A stretch of 36,111 bases of DNA from a virus. Each line of letters starts with the position of its first letter. Within the stretch, counting starts at the first letter, position 1. The position numbers and the translations under genes are program-made. The notes under the pieces were generated by a model. It did no database searches. It saw only the letters and a list, made by a program, of their open reading frames with translations, and was not told where the DNA came from. Shown here piece after piece: positions 16,923 to 22,738 of this stretch. Where the stretch lies: positions 1 to 36,111 of the IMG/VR virus record IMGVR_UViG_3300008448_000294; one strand, given 5' to 3'.

Positions 16923-17240
16923 CTATAGCTTCATTTCTGCGCGTTTGGTGGCTTCATGTGATTGCCACTCATGAAAACGCATTCTGATATATTCAAGTTG
17001 GACCTTGAGCAGAGACGCCTTCTCACGCGCCTCCACCATGTTCTTGACGTACTCACGCCACTCGCCGGAAGCCTTGACGTTCATCTCAGCGCGGCTGACA
17101 GGCATGTCTCCCTGCCCCGCCATCATCTGAGCAAGCACGCTAGACTTGGTTTCCTCCAGCATGGAGGCCGCAGCGTCCGCATCAACCCACTTTTTGGCGA
17201 TGACGCGAAATTGCTCTGAGAGAGGGAGATTTGCGTCCAT
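16923..17240 (-). CDS. Conserved recombination-cassette protein
   Basis: 105 residues, helical throughout (LSEQFRVIAKKWVDADAAAS ... EWREYVKNMVEAREKASLLK ... YIRMRFHEWQ). I recognise this pattern from phages of alphaproteobacteria, where it sits between exonuclease or annealase genes and structural early genes. It has no named function that I know. The ATG is two bases after the stop of the SSB-tail protein and has no clear ribosome site, so translation probably depends on coupling. A possible accessory of the ERF/exonuclease system, by neighbourhood. Confidence 0.6.
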   Translation of the reverse strand: MDANLPLSEQFRVIAKKWVDADAAASMLEETKSSVLAQMMAGQGDMPVSRAEMNVKASGEWREYVKNMVEAREKASLLKVQLEYIRMRFHEWQSHEATKRAEMKL

Positions 17241-17242
17241 GG

Positions 17243-17491
17243 TCAGAAGGGAATCTCGTCGTCAGAAACGGTCTGGCGCGGAGCTTGTTGCGGCGCGCTC
17301 TGTCGGGCCTCCTTCTTCTTGAAGGAGAATGAGTACCAAGGGTTGCCGTTCTTATCCACTTTGCGCCACCCGTTGATCCAATAGGTCTGGCCGTCAATCA
17401 TGACATCTCCGGTCATATCAGCCTGTCTGTCATTCTCTTTGCGGGTATTCTTGAACATGGAACCGCTGTTATCGCGAAGCTCATACGCCAT
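17243..17491 (-). CDS. Small protein with SSB-like C-terminal tip
   Basis: 82 residues. The N-terminal part (MAYELRDNSGSMFKN, GDVMIDGQTYWINGWRKVDK, NPWYSFSFKKKE) looks like a small beta-barrel. The C-terminus is a Gln/Pro linker that ends DDEIPF. This acidic tip with terminal Phe is the docking peptide of single-stranded DNA-binding proteins. The gene overlaps the exonuclease by 11 bp, placing it in the recombination cassette with ERF. I infer that it may bind ssDNA or recruit host SSB partners to recombination intermediates. Sequence alone does not prove an OB fold. Confidence 0.65.
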   Translation of the reverse strand: MAYELRDNSGSMFKNTRKENDRQADMTGDVMIDGQTYWINGWRKVDKNGNPWYSFSFKKKEARQSAPQQAPRQTVSDDEIPF

Positions 17492-18098
17492 TATATTTCT
17501 CCTTCAGCTTGGAAACCTTCTCGTCCAGTTCAAACAGAAACTCTTGAACCGCTTCTTCAGCCATAGTGATCCACGTATCGTCACGCTCTACGCGGACAAC
17601 AAACAACTGCATCTCTTCTGGCATACGGGGATCAAATGACACGAAGTCACACCACGCCCTGCCAGTACAGGCCATCTGCCATTGCATCTGGGCGAAGTAC
17701 TTAGACGGGGCTTCATCTGACATGAGCGTGTCAATATGAGTGGCTGTGTTGGGGCACTTGATCTCAACAAGGCCGTCAGCTTCCACCAGACCATCTGGCG
17801 AGGCCCCTGTCATTGCCCCGGACGGGTGGGGCACGAACCCGGTTTCTTCCACTAGCACCCCCCTGTGCGCCTCATACGCGGCGCGGGCCAGCGGTTCCGT
17901 GTTCGTGCCCCACATCATCGCGGCGTTCTGATAGGAGTCCCCCTTCTGACCCGTCAGACGCTCCACGATGAGTTCTGCCATATAGTTGGCCCGGCTTGCG
18001 CCCCAGCCGCTCTTGGTCTTAGCCATAACGTCAGAGATACGGGAGGCTGTCACCTTGCCAAGGCGCGCATTGAACCATTCGTCTGTGCGTTGATCCAT
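17481..18098 (-). CDS. YqaJ/lambda-type recombination exonuclease
   Basis: 205 residues. Motifs of the lambda exonuclease/YqaJ family in the PD-(D/E)XK clan are present in order: TDEWFNARLGKVTAS at residues 5-19, GTNTEPLARAAYE with E69, GASPDGLV with D102, and GLVEIKCPN with E112 and K114. KYFAQMQWQMACTG follows in the conserved helix. The family degrades one strand of dsDNA ends to make 3' tails for annealing. The longer frame to 18134 is not needed: ATG 18098 (MDQRTDEWF) has AAGGA about eight bases upstream. Works with ERF two genes upstream and probably with the SSB-tail protein. Confidence 0.88.
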   Translation of the reverse strand: MDQRTDEWFNARLGKVTASRISDVMAKTKSGWGASRANYMAELIVERLTGQKGDSYQNAAMMWGTNTEPLARAAYEAHRGVLVEETGFVPHPSGAMTGASPDGLVEADGLVEIKCPNTATHIDTLMSDEAPSKYFAQMQWQMACTGRAWCDFVSFDPRMPEEMQLFVVRVERDDTWITMAEEAVQEFLFELDEKVSKLKEKYNGV

Positions 18099-18099
18099 A

Positions 18100-18285
18100 T
18101 CACCATTCCTTTTCCAGAATATCTTCAGCGTCACGCACTATCTGGCTTATCTCTCTTATGTTGTCTGGAATAACTTCATTGATGACCTGACGCAGCGCGG
18201 ACTCAAGTTCCGCGATGCGCTGGGCGGCGCGTACAGAAGAGCTGATAAGCTCCATCTCATACGCTATGTCGCCCATCTTGCTCAT
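18100..18285 (-). CDS. Small coiled-coil protein, paralogue family
   Basis: 61 residues. The segment AAQRIAELESALRQVINEV (residues 19-37) has the same EAADRIEELEAAL-like core seen in the genes at 20850, 30917 and 31152. The ATGA overlap with the annealase stop and a 1-bp gap to the exonuclease put it inside the recombination cassette. No further domain is visible. Function unknown; such short helices could dimerise or cap other proteins. Confidence 0.6.
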   Translation of the reverse strand: MSKMGDIAYEMELISSSVRAAQRIAELESALRQVINEVIPDNIREISQIVRDAEDILEKEW

Positions 18286-18863
18286 TGGAGCCCGTCCGCT
18301 TCTTTGGCCGCAGCCTTGAGGGACTTAACAGTTTCATTGTCAATCAAGGAACGCTCTTCCTTGGACAAGGATTGCCACCACGCCGTAAGGGCGATTGTGC
18401 CTTCCTTTGCAGCTTTGTTGGCGGCTGCGATAATGTCTGCGCTGGGCTTCTTCTGGGCGGGCTGCGCTTTCACAGAGTCAACGGCAGTGTTGCCGTCATC
18501 ATCATAGCTGGCGAGAGCAAGCAGAGACATAATGCCAATACGGCGAGCGTATGTGATCGCGCTGGCGTACCCGTGAGGATCAGCCTTTCCCGCAGGCATA
18601 AACAGCGTTTCAGAGATAAACTCGCCAGACTTGTGGACGAGCATGGTTTCAACTTCTGCGCCGCCTGTAACAGTGCGCGGAGCCTGAATGATAGCAAGAT
18701 CATTGTTGGCAAGCGGCTCACGGATCACAGCGCGCACGGCTGCAAGATCAGCGTACTTGCTCTTGAAGTAGGGATTCTCAGAAGCCTTAGAGGCGTCATC
18801 AATCTGGCCCTGCGCCTTAGCGAGCGCGCCAGCGAGTTCAGTGATGCTGTCAGACATTTTCAT
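18282..18863 (-). CDS. erf: ERF-family single-strand annealing protein
   Basis: 193 residues. The ERF domain covers about residues 1-125: ITELAGALAKAQGQI, NPYFKSKYADLAAVR, LANNDLAIIQAPR, VETMLVHKSGEFISE and a DPHGYASAITYARRIGIMSL stretch near residues 94-113, which is the most conserved part. ERF proteins form rings and anneal complementary single strands, as P22 Erf does to circularise its genome. The C-terminal 70 residues are an Ala/Lys-rich linker and a short helical domain (WWQSLSKEERSLID). ATG 18863 has AGGAG seven bases upstream. It is the second gene of the leftward operon. Confidence 0.9.
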   Translation of the reverse strand: MKMSDSITELAGALAKAQGQIDDASKASENPYFKSKYADLAAVRAVIREPLANNDLAIIQAPRTVTGGAEVETMLVHKSGEFISETLFMPAGKADPHGYASAITYARRIGIMSLLALASYDDDGNTAVDSVKAQPAQKKPSADIIAAANKAAKEGTIALTAWWQSLSKEERSLIDNETVKSLKAAAKEADGLQ

Positions 18864-18884
18864 TGTATTGCTCCTATGTGAGTA

Positions 18885-19142
18885 TCAGACTTTGCATTCT
18901 TCAGAGATAATATCCATCATGCGATGGTCATCGTAGATGTTTTTCACCAACAGGTCAAACAACCAGTCGCCCTTCTTGAAGGTAACAACCTTGTCTTTGT
19001 TGTCGCGCATTGCAACGCCGTTGATGTACCACTCGCCATCATAATCAACTTCAATGTCGAGATGCGTGTCGTAGATCATGATGCTGGGCATTGAAGGGAT
19101 TTGGTATTCTTCAATGAAATAGTAGTTGGGTTGGTACGCCAT
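18885..19142 (-). CDS. First gene of leftward operon, hypothetical
   Basis: 85 residues, acidic and tyrosine-rich (NYYFIEEYQIPSMPSIMIYD, then DIEVDYDGEWYINGVAM). The pattern of alternating strands suggests a small beta-sandwich. Not recognised. It has GGAG seven bases before ATG 19142 and is the first gene after the divergent control region, so it would be made earliest and in the largest amount. That position is typical of host take-over proteins, which is inference only. Confidence 0.6.
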   Translation of the reverse strand: MAYQPNYYFIEEYQIPSMPSIMIYDTHLDIEVDYDGEWYINGVAMRDNKDKVVTFKKGDWLFDLLVKNIYDDHRMMDIISEECKV

Positions 19143-19174
19143 GGTTCATCTCCGTCCGTATTGGGGACATAATG

Positions 19175-19203
19175 CTTATCTCATAGCTCGCAAGGGTTGA
19201 CAA
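19175..19203 (-). promoter_or_regulatory. Leftward early promoter, sigma70-like
   Basis: On the minus strand TTGTCA (19203-19198, 5 of 6 consensus) and GATAAG (19180-19175, 4 of 6) are separated by 17 bases. The predicted start is about 26 bases before the ribosome site of the gene at 19142. Its -35 box overlaps that of the rightward promoter. Confidence 0.5.
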
Positions 19204-19225
19204 GTCTTTTTTTGCGTTTTATTGT
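19197..19225 (+). promoter_or_regulatory. Rightward promoter for a leaderless regulator
   Basis: TTGACA (19197-19202, perfect -35) and TATTGT (19220-19225) are separated by 17 bases. Transcription would start near 19232, next to the ATG at 19233, which has no Shine-Dalgarno sequence. This resembles leaderless repressor transcripts such as lambda cI from PRM. Confidence 0.55.
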
Positions 19226-19232
19226 CCATAGC

Positions 19233-19607
19233 ATGAACAAAAGATCACCAGAACTCATGAATGTCTTTGCTGCCGCTGGCGGCGTGGGCGCTCTCGCACT
19301 CAGGCTAGGTCTTAGCCGTCAAGCGGTTGCGGTCTGGCATAGGGTTCCGCTTAAGCATCTGAACAAGGTGTCTGAGCTTACAAGTTTGCCGCGCCAGTTG
19401 ATTAGGCCGGACCTGTTTGATGACGAGCGGCTCATCCTGCAAATGTTTGACCGTGGCATGAACACGGCTGATATTGCGCGGGCGTTGCAGACAACAGAGG
19501 CTTCTGTGGCTTTTGCTCTGGCGCGGTCTTTGGAGGATCGCCGTGAAAAGGTTGGAACTGATACTGCCGCTGCCCCCGTCAATGAACCGACTGTGGAGGA
19601 CAGGTAA
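19233..19607 (+). CDS. HTH regulator (Cro/YdaS-like)
   Basis: 124 residues from ATG 19233; the frame is open further upstream to 19197, but that stretch holds the promoter. Residues 8-45 (LMNVFAAAGGVGALALRLGL then SRQAVAVWHRVPLKHLNKVSEL) have the pattern of Cro/YdaS-type helix-turn-helix proteins that bind operators as dimers. A second helical segment (RGMNTADIARALQTTEASVAFALA, about 72-95) resembles another HTH. The tail is polar. It is the first rightward gene at a divergent control region, the classic place for a repressor or Cro. It overlaps rusA by 65 bp. Confidence 0.65.
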   Translation: MNKRSPELMNVFAAAGGVGALALRLGLSRQAVAVWHRVPLKHLNKVSELTSLPRQLIRPDLFDDERLILQMFDRGMNTADIARALQTTEASVAFALARSLEDRREKVGTDTAAAPVNEPTVEDR

Positions 19608-19929
19608 AGGAGGCGCGGTCCATCGGTCGCCCAAGTATGAGGCTTGGCGGACTCCTGCAATCTGGCAAGCAAGCGTACAGGCTAAGTCAGTCAAGTTTGA
19701 GGGGGCATATAAACTGACAATGCTTGTGGTGCGCCCTGACAAGCGCAAGCGTGATCTGGATAACTTATTTAAGGCGGCGTCCGACTGTTTGGTGTCCGCT
19801 GGGATCATAGACGATAGCAAATGTGAATGGCTGGAAGGGCGTTGGGTTAAGGATGGCCCGCAATGCACCCTGATTATAGAGGAGATTACAGATGGAGAAG
19901 GTGGCTCAAATGTTCAGGTTAACGCCTGA
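19543..19929 (+). CDS. rusA: RusA-family Holliday junction resolvase
   Basis: 128 residues from the GTG at 19543, chosen because GGAGG lies exactly six bases upstream and the product then starts with the family-typical MKRLELILPLPPSMNRLWR. The catalytic block RKRDLDNLFKAASDCLVSAG contains D71, D73 and D81, and IIDDS gives D90/D91, the acidic residues that bind metal in RusA. The enzyme cuts four-way junctions symmetrically and would clear branched recombination intermediates before packaging. The longer frame from 19474 runs through the upstream gene and is not supported. Confidence 0.85.
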   Translation: MKRLELILPLPPSMNRLWRTGKGGAVHRSPKYEAWRTPAIWQASVQAKSVKFEGAYKLTMLVVRPDKRKRDLDNLFKAASDCLVSAGIIDDSKCEWLEGRWVKDGPQCTLIIEEITDGEGGSNVQVNA

Positions 19930-20641
19930 TATATTTGACTCAATCAGCCTTGATGACATTGACGCTACCGCAAAAGATATGTGGGAGATGGATATATTTT
20001 ACCCGCCGTTTGAGAAATTCATCATAACGGTAAAATCTTCATTCCTTGCTAAAATGATGTTGGATAAACAATACGTGCAACAATATGGGAAAAATGGTTC
20101 TGAAGAGTTAAACAGATATTGGTCTGCAAAAGATATGGAGTTGTTCTTTTACTTCTCATCTGATTTGCAGCGAGAAGGTGACAACCCTCTTGGAACTATT
20201 GTTGGTATTAAGTTTGACCGTGACAAAGTAGTAAACTGGTTTGCTGAAGTTGGCATGTCAAAGCAGCTTAAAGAAGTCAGCCGTCATATAGGCGGGCGGC
20301 TGTTTGAGATACTCATTGTTCTTCTTGCAACGCCAAACGCTGATAAGAAAGTTACAGAGAACAGTTTGCGTGGAAAGTTCCAGAGGATACGACAAGATGC
20401 CCAAAGCTCTGAGTACACGACTACAATCAGAATAGGAAAGATCACTGAGACATACAGCGGCGGAAATTTAGGAACAGGCGCAAAAAAGCGCCCTCACCTT
20501 CGCCGTGGGCATATTCGCCGTCAGCGTGTTGGCGAGGGGCGTGCAGAGGTAAAAAAGATTTTCATACCGCCAATGTTTGTGAACGCAGATGAAAACTGGA
20601 TCAAGAATGAGCGTAAAGAATACAAAGTCCTAATGGCATGA
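19892..20641 (+). CDS. Conserved phage protein of unknown function
   Basis: 249 residues. The N-terminal 150 residues are mixed alpha/beta with aromatic patches (MDIFYPPFEKFIITVKS, DMELFFYFSSDL). The C-terminus holds KKRPHLRRGHIRRQRVGEGRA followed by a strand (KKIFIPPMFVNAD), a motif I recognise from many unassigned phage proteins in which RPHxRRGHIRRL is the constant part. The His/Arg-rich block suggests nucleic-acid contact. The ATG has GAGGAG eight bases upstream and overlaps rusA. I know no demonstrated activity. Confidence 0.6.
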   Translation: MEKVAQMFRLTPDIFDSISLDDIDATAKDMWEMDIFYPPFEKFIITVKSSFLAKMMLDKQYVQQYGKNGSEELNRYWSAKDMELFFYFSSDLQREGDNPLGTIVGIKFDRDKVVNWFAEVGMSKQLKEVSRHIGGRLFEILIVLLATPNADKKVTENSLRGKFQRIRQDAQSSEYTTTIRIGKITETYSGGNLGTGAKKRPHLRRGHIRRQRVGEGRAEVKKIFIPPMFVNADENWIKNERKEYKVLMA

Positions 20642-20652
20642 TGGAGGTTAAT

Positions 20653-20853
20653 ATGAATGATGATCTGAATGAAAAGCTGTCACCAGAAGCGCGGCTGCAC
20701 CGCATGGGCGAACTGGAAGAAGCCCTCATGGCCGCGATGGCCTTCATTGACCGATATGTTGACGTAGTGGATGGGCCTGACGGCATCCCCGTGCCAAACT
20801 ATGCCATGGCTTTGAACACATATTTGAATGAAGTGTTGGAGGGGCGGTCATGA
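20653..20853 (+). CDS. Small helical protein
   Basis: 66 residues from the ATG at 20653, which has GGAGG five bases upstream; the in-frame ATG at 20638 lacks one. The product is acidic and helical (MGELEEALMAAMAFIDRYV) with a PDGIPVPNYAMALN loop. Stop and next start overlap (ATGA). The helix recalls the EELEAAL core of the coiled-coil family nearby, less clearly. Function unknown. Confidence 0.6.
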   Translation: MNDDLNEKLSPEARLHRMGELEEALMAAMAFIDRYVDVVDGPDGIPVPNYAMALNTYLNEVLEGRS

Positions 20854-21107
20854 GCAATGATCTTGTGAAGCGGTTGCGCAATCCTATTGGAACCAGCGGC
20901 TCTGATTTTAATGCGACCTATTGGCTTGGCATTTCTTCTGAAGCCGCAGACCATATTGAGGCGCTAAACGCGGCGCTTGAGGCTTACGCCACGGAGACGA
21001 TGGAACGCATTGATGAGTTGGAAGCGGCGCTGCGCCGATTGGCGGAAACAGACCTAACCGGAATCGCCCGCGCTGCGCTGGAGGGGAAAGATGGGCAAAA
21101 GGTCTGA
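20850..21107 (+). CDS. Coiled-coil small protein, paralogue family
   Basis: 85 residues. LVKRLRNPIGTSG, then SSEAADHIEALNAALEAYAT and RIDELEAALRRLA give the family layout: basic start, variable loop, EAADxIExLExAL helix, and AARAALEGK-type end (ARAALEGKDGQ). The same end and helix recur in 30917-31159 and 31152-31451. It overlaps the methyltransferase by 17 bp. Function unknown. Confidence 0.65.
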   Translation: MSNDLVKRLRNPIGTSGSDFNATYWLGISSEAADHIEALNAALEAYATETMERIDELEAALRRLAETDLTGIARAALEGKDGQKV

Positions 21108-21618
21108 CTTTGAGCGGGCCAAGCTAGACTATTATCCCACGCCAGCATCGGCTGTCATGGCTCTGGTCCCGTTGCTGACACGGGGCCAGACATTTTGCGA
21201 GCCCTGCGCTGGCGCGGGTGTGTTGGCGGGGCATCTGGAAAACTATTCCCTCCGCTGCGTGTCAGCTTTTGACGTGCGCCCGCTGGCACCGGGTATTCGC
21301 CAGCATGACGCCTCATGGATTGAGGAGTCGGACCTGAACGGGGCTGAACTCATCATCACGAACCCGCCATGGGATCGCCCCGTCTTACATCAGATCATTG
21401 AGCGGTGTTCACGGCTGCGCCCGACGTGGCTGCTGTTTGACGCCGACTGGATGCACACAGGCCAAGCCCGTGAGCATTTGGAGATTTGCCGCATGATCGT
21501 GTCTGTTGGCAGGGTGAAGTGGATTGAGGGGTCAAAGAACACTGGGATGGACAACTGCTGCTGGTATCTGTTTGACCAGAACTCAACCGGTCCAACCACA
21601 TTTGTAGGCAGACGATGA
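21091..21618 (+). CDS. Phage N6-adenine-type DNA methyltransferase
   Basis: 175 residues. YYPTP (14-18) precedes motif I FCEPCAGAGVLAGHL (35-49), which binds S-adenosylmethionine. The acidic motif is SAFDVRP, and the catalytic motif IV is ITNPPWDRP (NPPW 91-94), typical of N6-adenine or N4-cytosine methyltransferases. A partner endonuclease is not adjacent, and the protein is short with no evident target recognition domain. It may therefore rely on a small loop for specificity and serve as an orphan enzyme that protects phage DNA from restriction. It overlaps neighbours by 17 bp and 4 bp. Confidence 0.8.
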   Translation: MGKRSDFERAKLDYYPTPASAVMALVPLLTRGQTFCEPCAGAGVLAGHLENYSLRCVSAFDVRPLAPGIRQHDASWIEESDLNGAELIITNPPWDRPVLHQIIERCSRLRPTWLLFDADWMHTGQAREHLEICRMIVSVGRVKWIEGSKNTGMDNCCWYLFDQNSTGPTTFVGRR

Positions 21619-21848
21619 AAGTACCGCTGGATATTCAAGTGTCCGCTGTAGAGCGCGCCGTGGTGAACTTACGCGCGCACATTGACATATTACGTGAGCT
21701 TGTCAGCAAGAAGAAGCGCGATCCAAGCACGCTTGAGACAAAAGAGTCATGGCTGCCCGAATTAGCGGCTGCGCTTGAGACATTAAAGTGGCTACAGGCC
21801 CATGAAAAAAAGATTAAAGATGCGTTGAGGGCCTCGCAAAAAGTCTGA
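21615..21848 (+). CDS. Small coiled-coil protein, unknown
   Basis: 77 residues starting with an ATGA overlap with the methyltransferase stop. It is all helical with heptad spacing (VERAVVNLRAHIDILRELVS, then ALETLKWLQAHEKKIKDALR) and a basic middle (KKKRD). No domain recognised. Coupling to the methyltransferase could mean a partner subunit; this is inference. Confidence 0.55.
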   Translation: MKVPLDIQVSAVERAVVNLRAHIDILRELVSKKKRDPSTLETKESWLPELAAALETLKWLQAHEKKIKDALRASQKV

Positions 21849-21850
21849 GA

Positions 21851-21887
21851 ATATGGCATATTGTCATATGATATGGCGAAACGTCAT
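21851..21887 (+). promoter_or_regulatory. Tandem operator-like repeats before a small HTH gene
   Basis: Two 17-mers, ATATGGCATATTGTCAT (21851-21867) and ATATGGCGAAACGTCAT (21871-21887), share ATATGGC and GTCAT and are 20 bp apart, close to two DNA turns, so a regulator would sit on one face. They end just before the ribosome site of the HTH gene at 21899. Self-regulation is plausible. Confidence 0.45.
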
Positions 21888-21898
21888 GGAGAATATGG

Positions 21899-22087
21899 AT
21901 GAAAAAAACAAAAGATGATGAGCGTGAATATCTCCGCGAACTCGTAGAGAAGACCGGCAATCTGTACGTGGAAGTGGCCGATTACTTGGGCGTGAATGAG
22001 CGCACACTCTATAGGTGGTTATCAGGCGAGAGCCGGATACCATATAGTGTTATCAAGGCTTTAGAGTTGATGACGGAGCAGAAATAG
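21899..22087 (+). CDS. Small HTH transcription regulator
   Basis: 62 residues. ELVEKTGNLYVEVADYLGV followed by NERTLYRWLSGESRIPYSVI is a helix-turn-helix of the Fis/XRE-like kind, with the recognition helix in ERTLYRWL. The protein is little more than the DNA-binding domain with a basic N-terminus. GGAG lies seven bases before the ATG, and two operator-like repeats precede it. A hairpin follows the stop. It may tune the replication genes downstream. Confidence 0.65.
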   Translation: MKKTKDDEREYLRELVEKTGNLYVEVADYLGVNERTLYRWLSGESRIPYSVIKALELMTEQK

Positions 22088-22103
22088 GCTAGTCTTAAAA
22101 GAT

Positions 22104-22135
22104 GAAGCCCGAACGGCTGGAACCATTCGGGCTTC
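22104..22135 (+). terminator. Terminator-like hairpin
   Basis: A perfect 10-bp stem GAAGCCCGAA / TTCGGGCTTC with a 12-nt loop lies 16 bases after the HTH gene. No T-run follows on the plus strand, though TCTTTTAAG follows on the minus strand, so termination would be partial or need help. It separates the regulator gene from the replication genes. Confidence 0.5.
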
Positions 22136-22236
22136 GGAATTGAAACGCGGGGAGTGGTCCGCGATTTCGGTCTGGACGATCCTGTTTATACCGTAAATCG
22201 TGAGAATTACAACCCGCTCCAACCCGGAGTGGTAAA

Positions 22237-22560
22237 ATGTCATTTCAAGCTATGACGTGGGCAGTTACTCAACCGCTGCCACCATACGAGAAGCTCACCA
22301 TACTCATGCTTGCGAACTACGCTAACGCTGAAGGCGTTTGCTGGCCGTCTATCCGTAGGCTCTGCATTGATACCGGCATGTCTCGCGCCACGATTTGCAA
22401 ATGCTTGCTTGGCCTTGAGAAAAAGAAGCTGATTACCCGTAAGCGGAGGCTTCGCAAGAGCGGAAATCAATCCACCGTGTACCGTCTTGACCTGTCACAC
22501 GTTGAGACGGGAATCTCAAACTTGACAGTCAATATAGTGGATGAGCCTAAGCTGCAATGA
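22237..22560 (+). CDS. HTH replication-initiator-like protein
   Basis: 107 residues. The domain at 12-75 (LPPYEKLTILMLANYANAEG, then CWPSIRRLCIDTGMSRATIC and a wing LITRKRRLRKSGNQSTVYRL) is a helix_turn_helix_36 winged helix, as in the N-terminus of many phage and plasmid replication initiators (O/DnaD-like). ATG 22237 has GGAG seven bases upstream. Iteron-like repeats follow directly, then helicase and primase genes, so I infer that it recognises the phage origin. The protein is shorter than two-domain initiators, and loader contacts are not visible. Confidence 0.7.
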   Translation: MSFQAMTWAVTQPLPPYEKLTILMLANYANAEGVCWPSIRRLCIDTGMSRATICKCLLGLEKKKLITRKRRLRKSGNQSTVYRLDLSHVETGISNLTVNIVDEPKLQ

Positions 22561-22568
22561 TAGGGGGG

Positions 22569-22738
22569 TAGTCTCTATTACGGACTAGGATACCCTAGTC
22601 TCTATTACGGACCACCTAGTCTCCAATAGAGACACTAACCTGTAAGAGAACCTATCAGCACTGGATACTGACTCATACCCAGCCAGATAGGGAACTAATA
22701 TTAGTAGGTAGAGTACTATATAGGACTGGAGCTAGACA
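22569..22738. other. Candidate replication origin: iterons and AT-rich stretch
   Basis: Two exact copies of TAGTCTCTATTACGGAC (22569-22585, 22596-22612) and a third, degenerate copy TAGTCTCCAATAGAGAC (22617-22633, 13 of 17) lie just after the initiator gene. The third copy contains the inverted repeat GTCTC-CAATA-GAGAC. A perfect 12-bp palindrome ACTAATATTAGT (22694-22705) and an AT-rich run (ACTATATAGG) follow. Direct iterons beside an AT-rich segment and an initiator-like gene are the plan of many theta origins. No coding frame fits this interval. Confidence 0.6.

Noticed and set aside
19305-19868. 187-codon minus-strand frame opposite the HTH and rusA genes
   Set aside because: Complement of two supported genes; no domain and opposed to the local operon direction.
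22561-22640. Repeats as a CRISPR-like array
   Set aside because: Only two exact copies with 10-bp spacing and a third degenerate copy; this suits iterons, not CRISPR.
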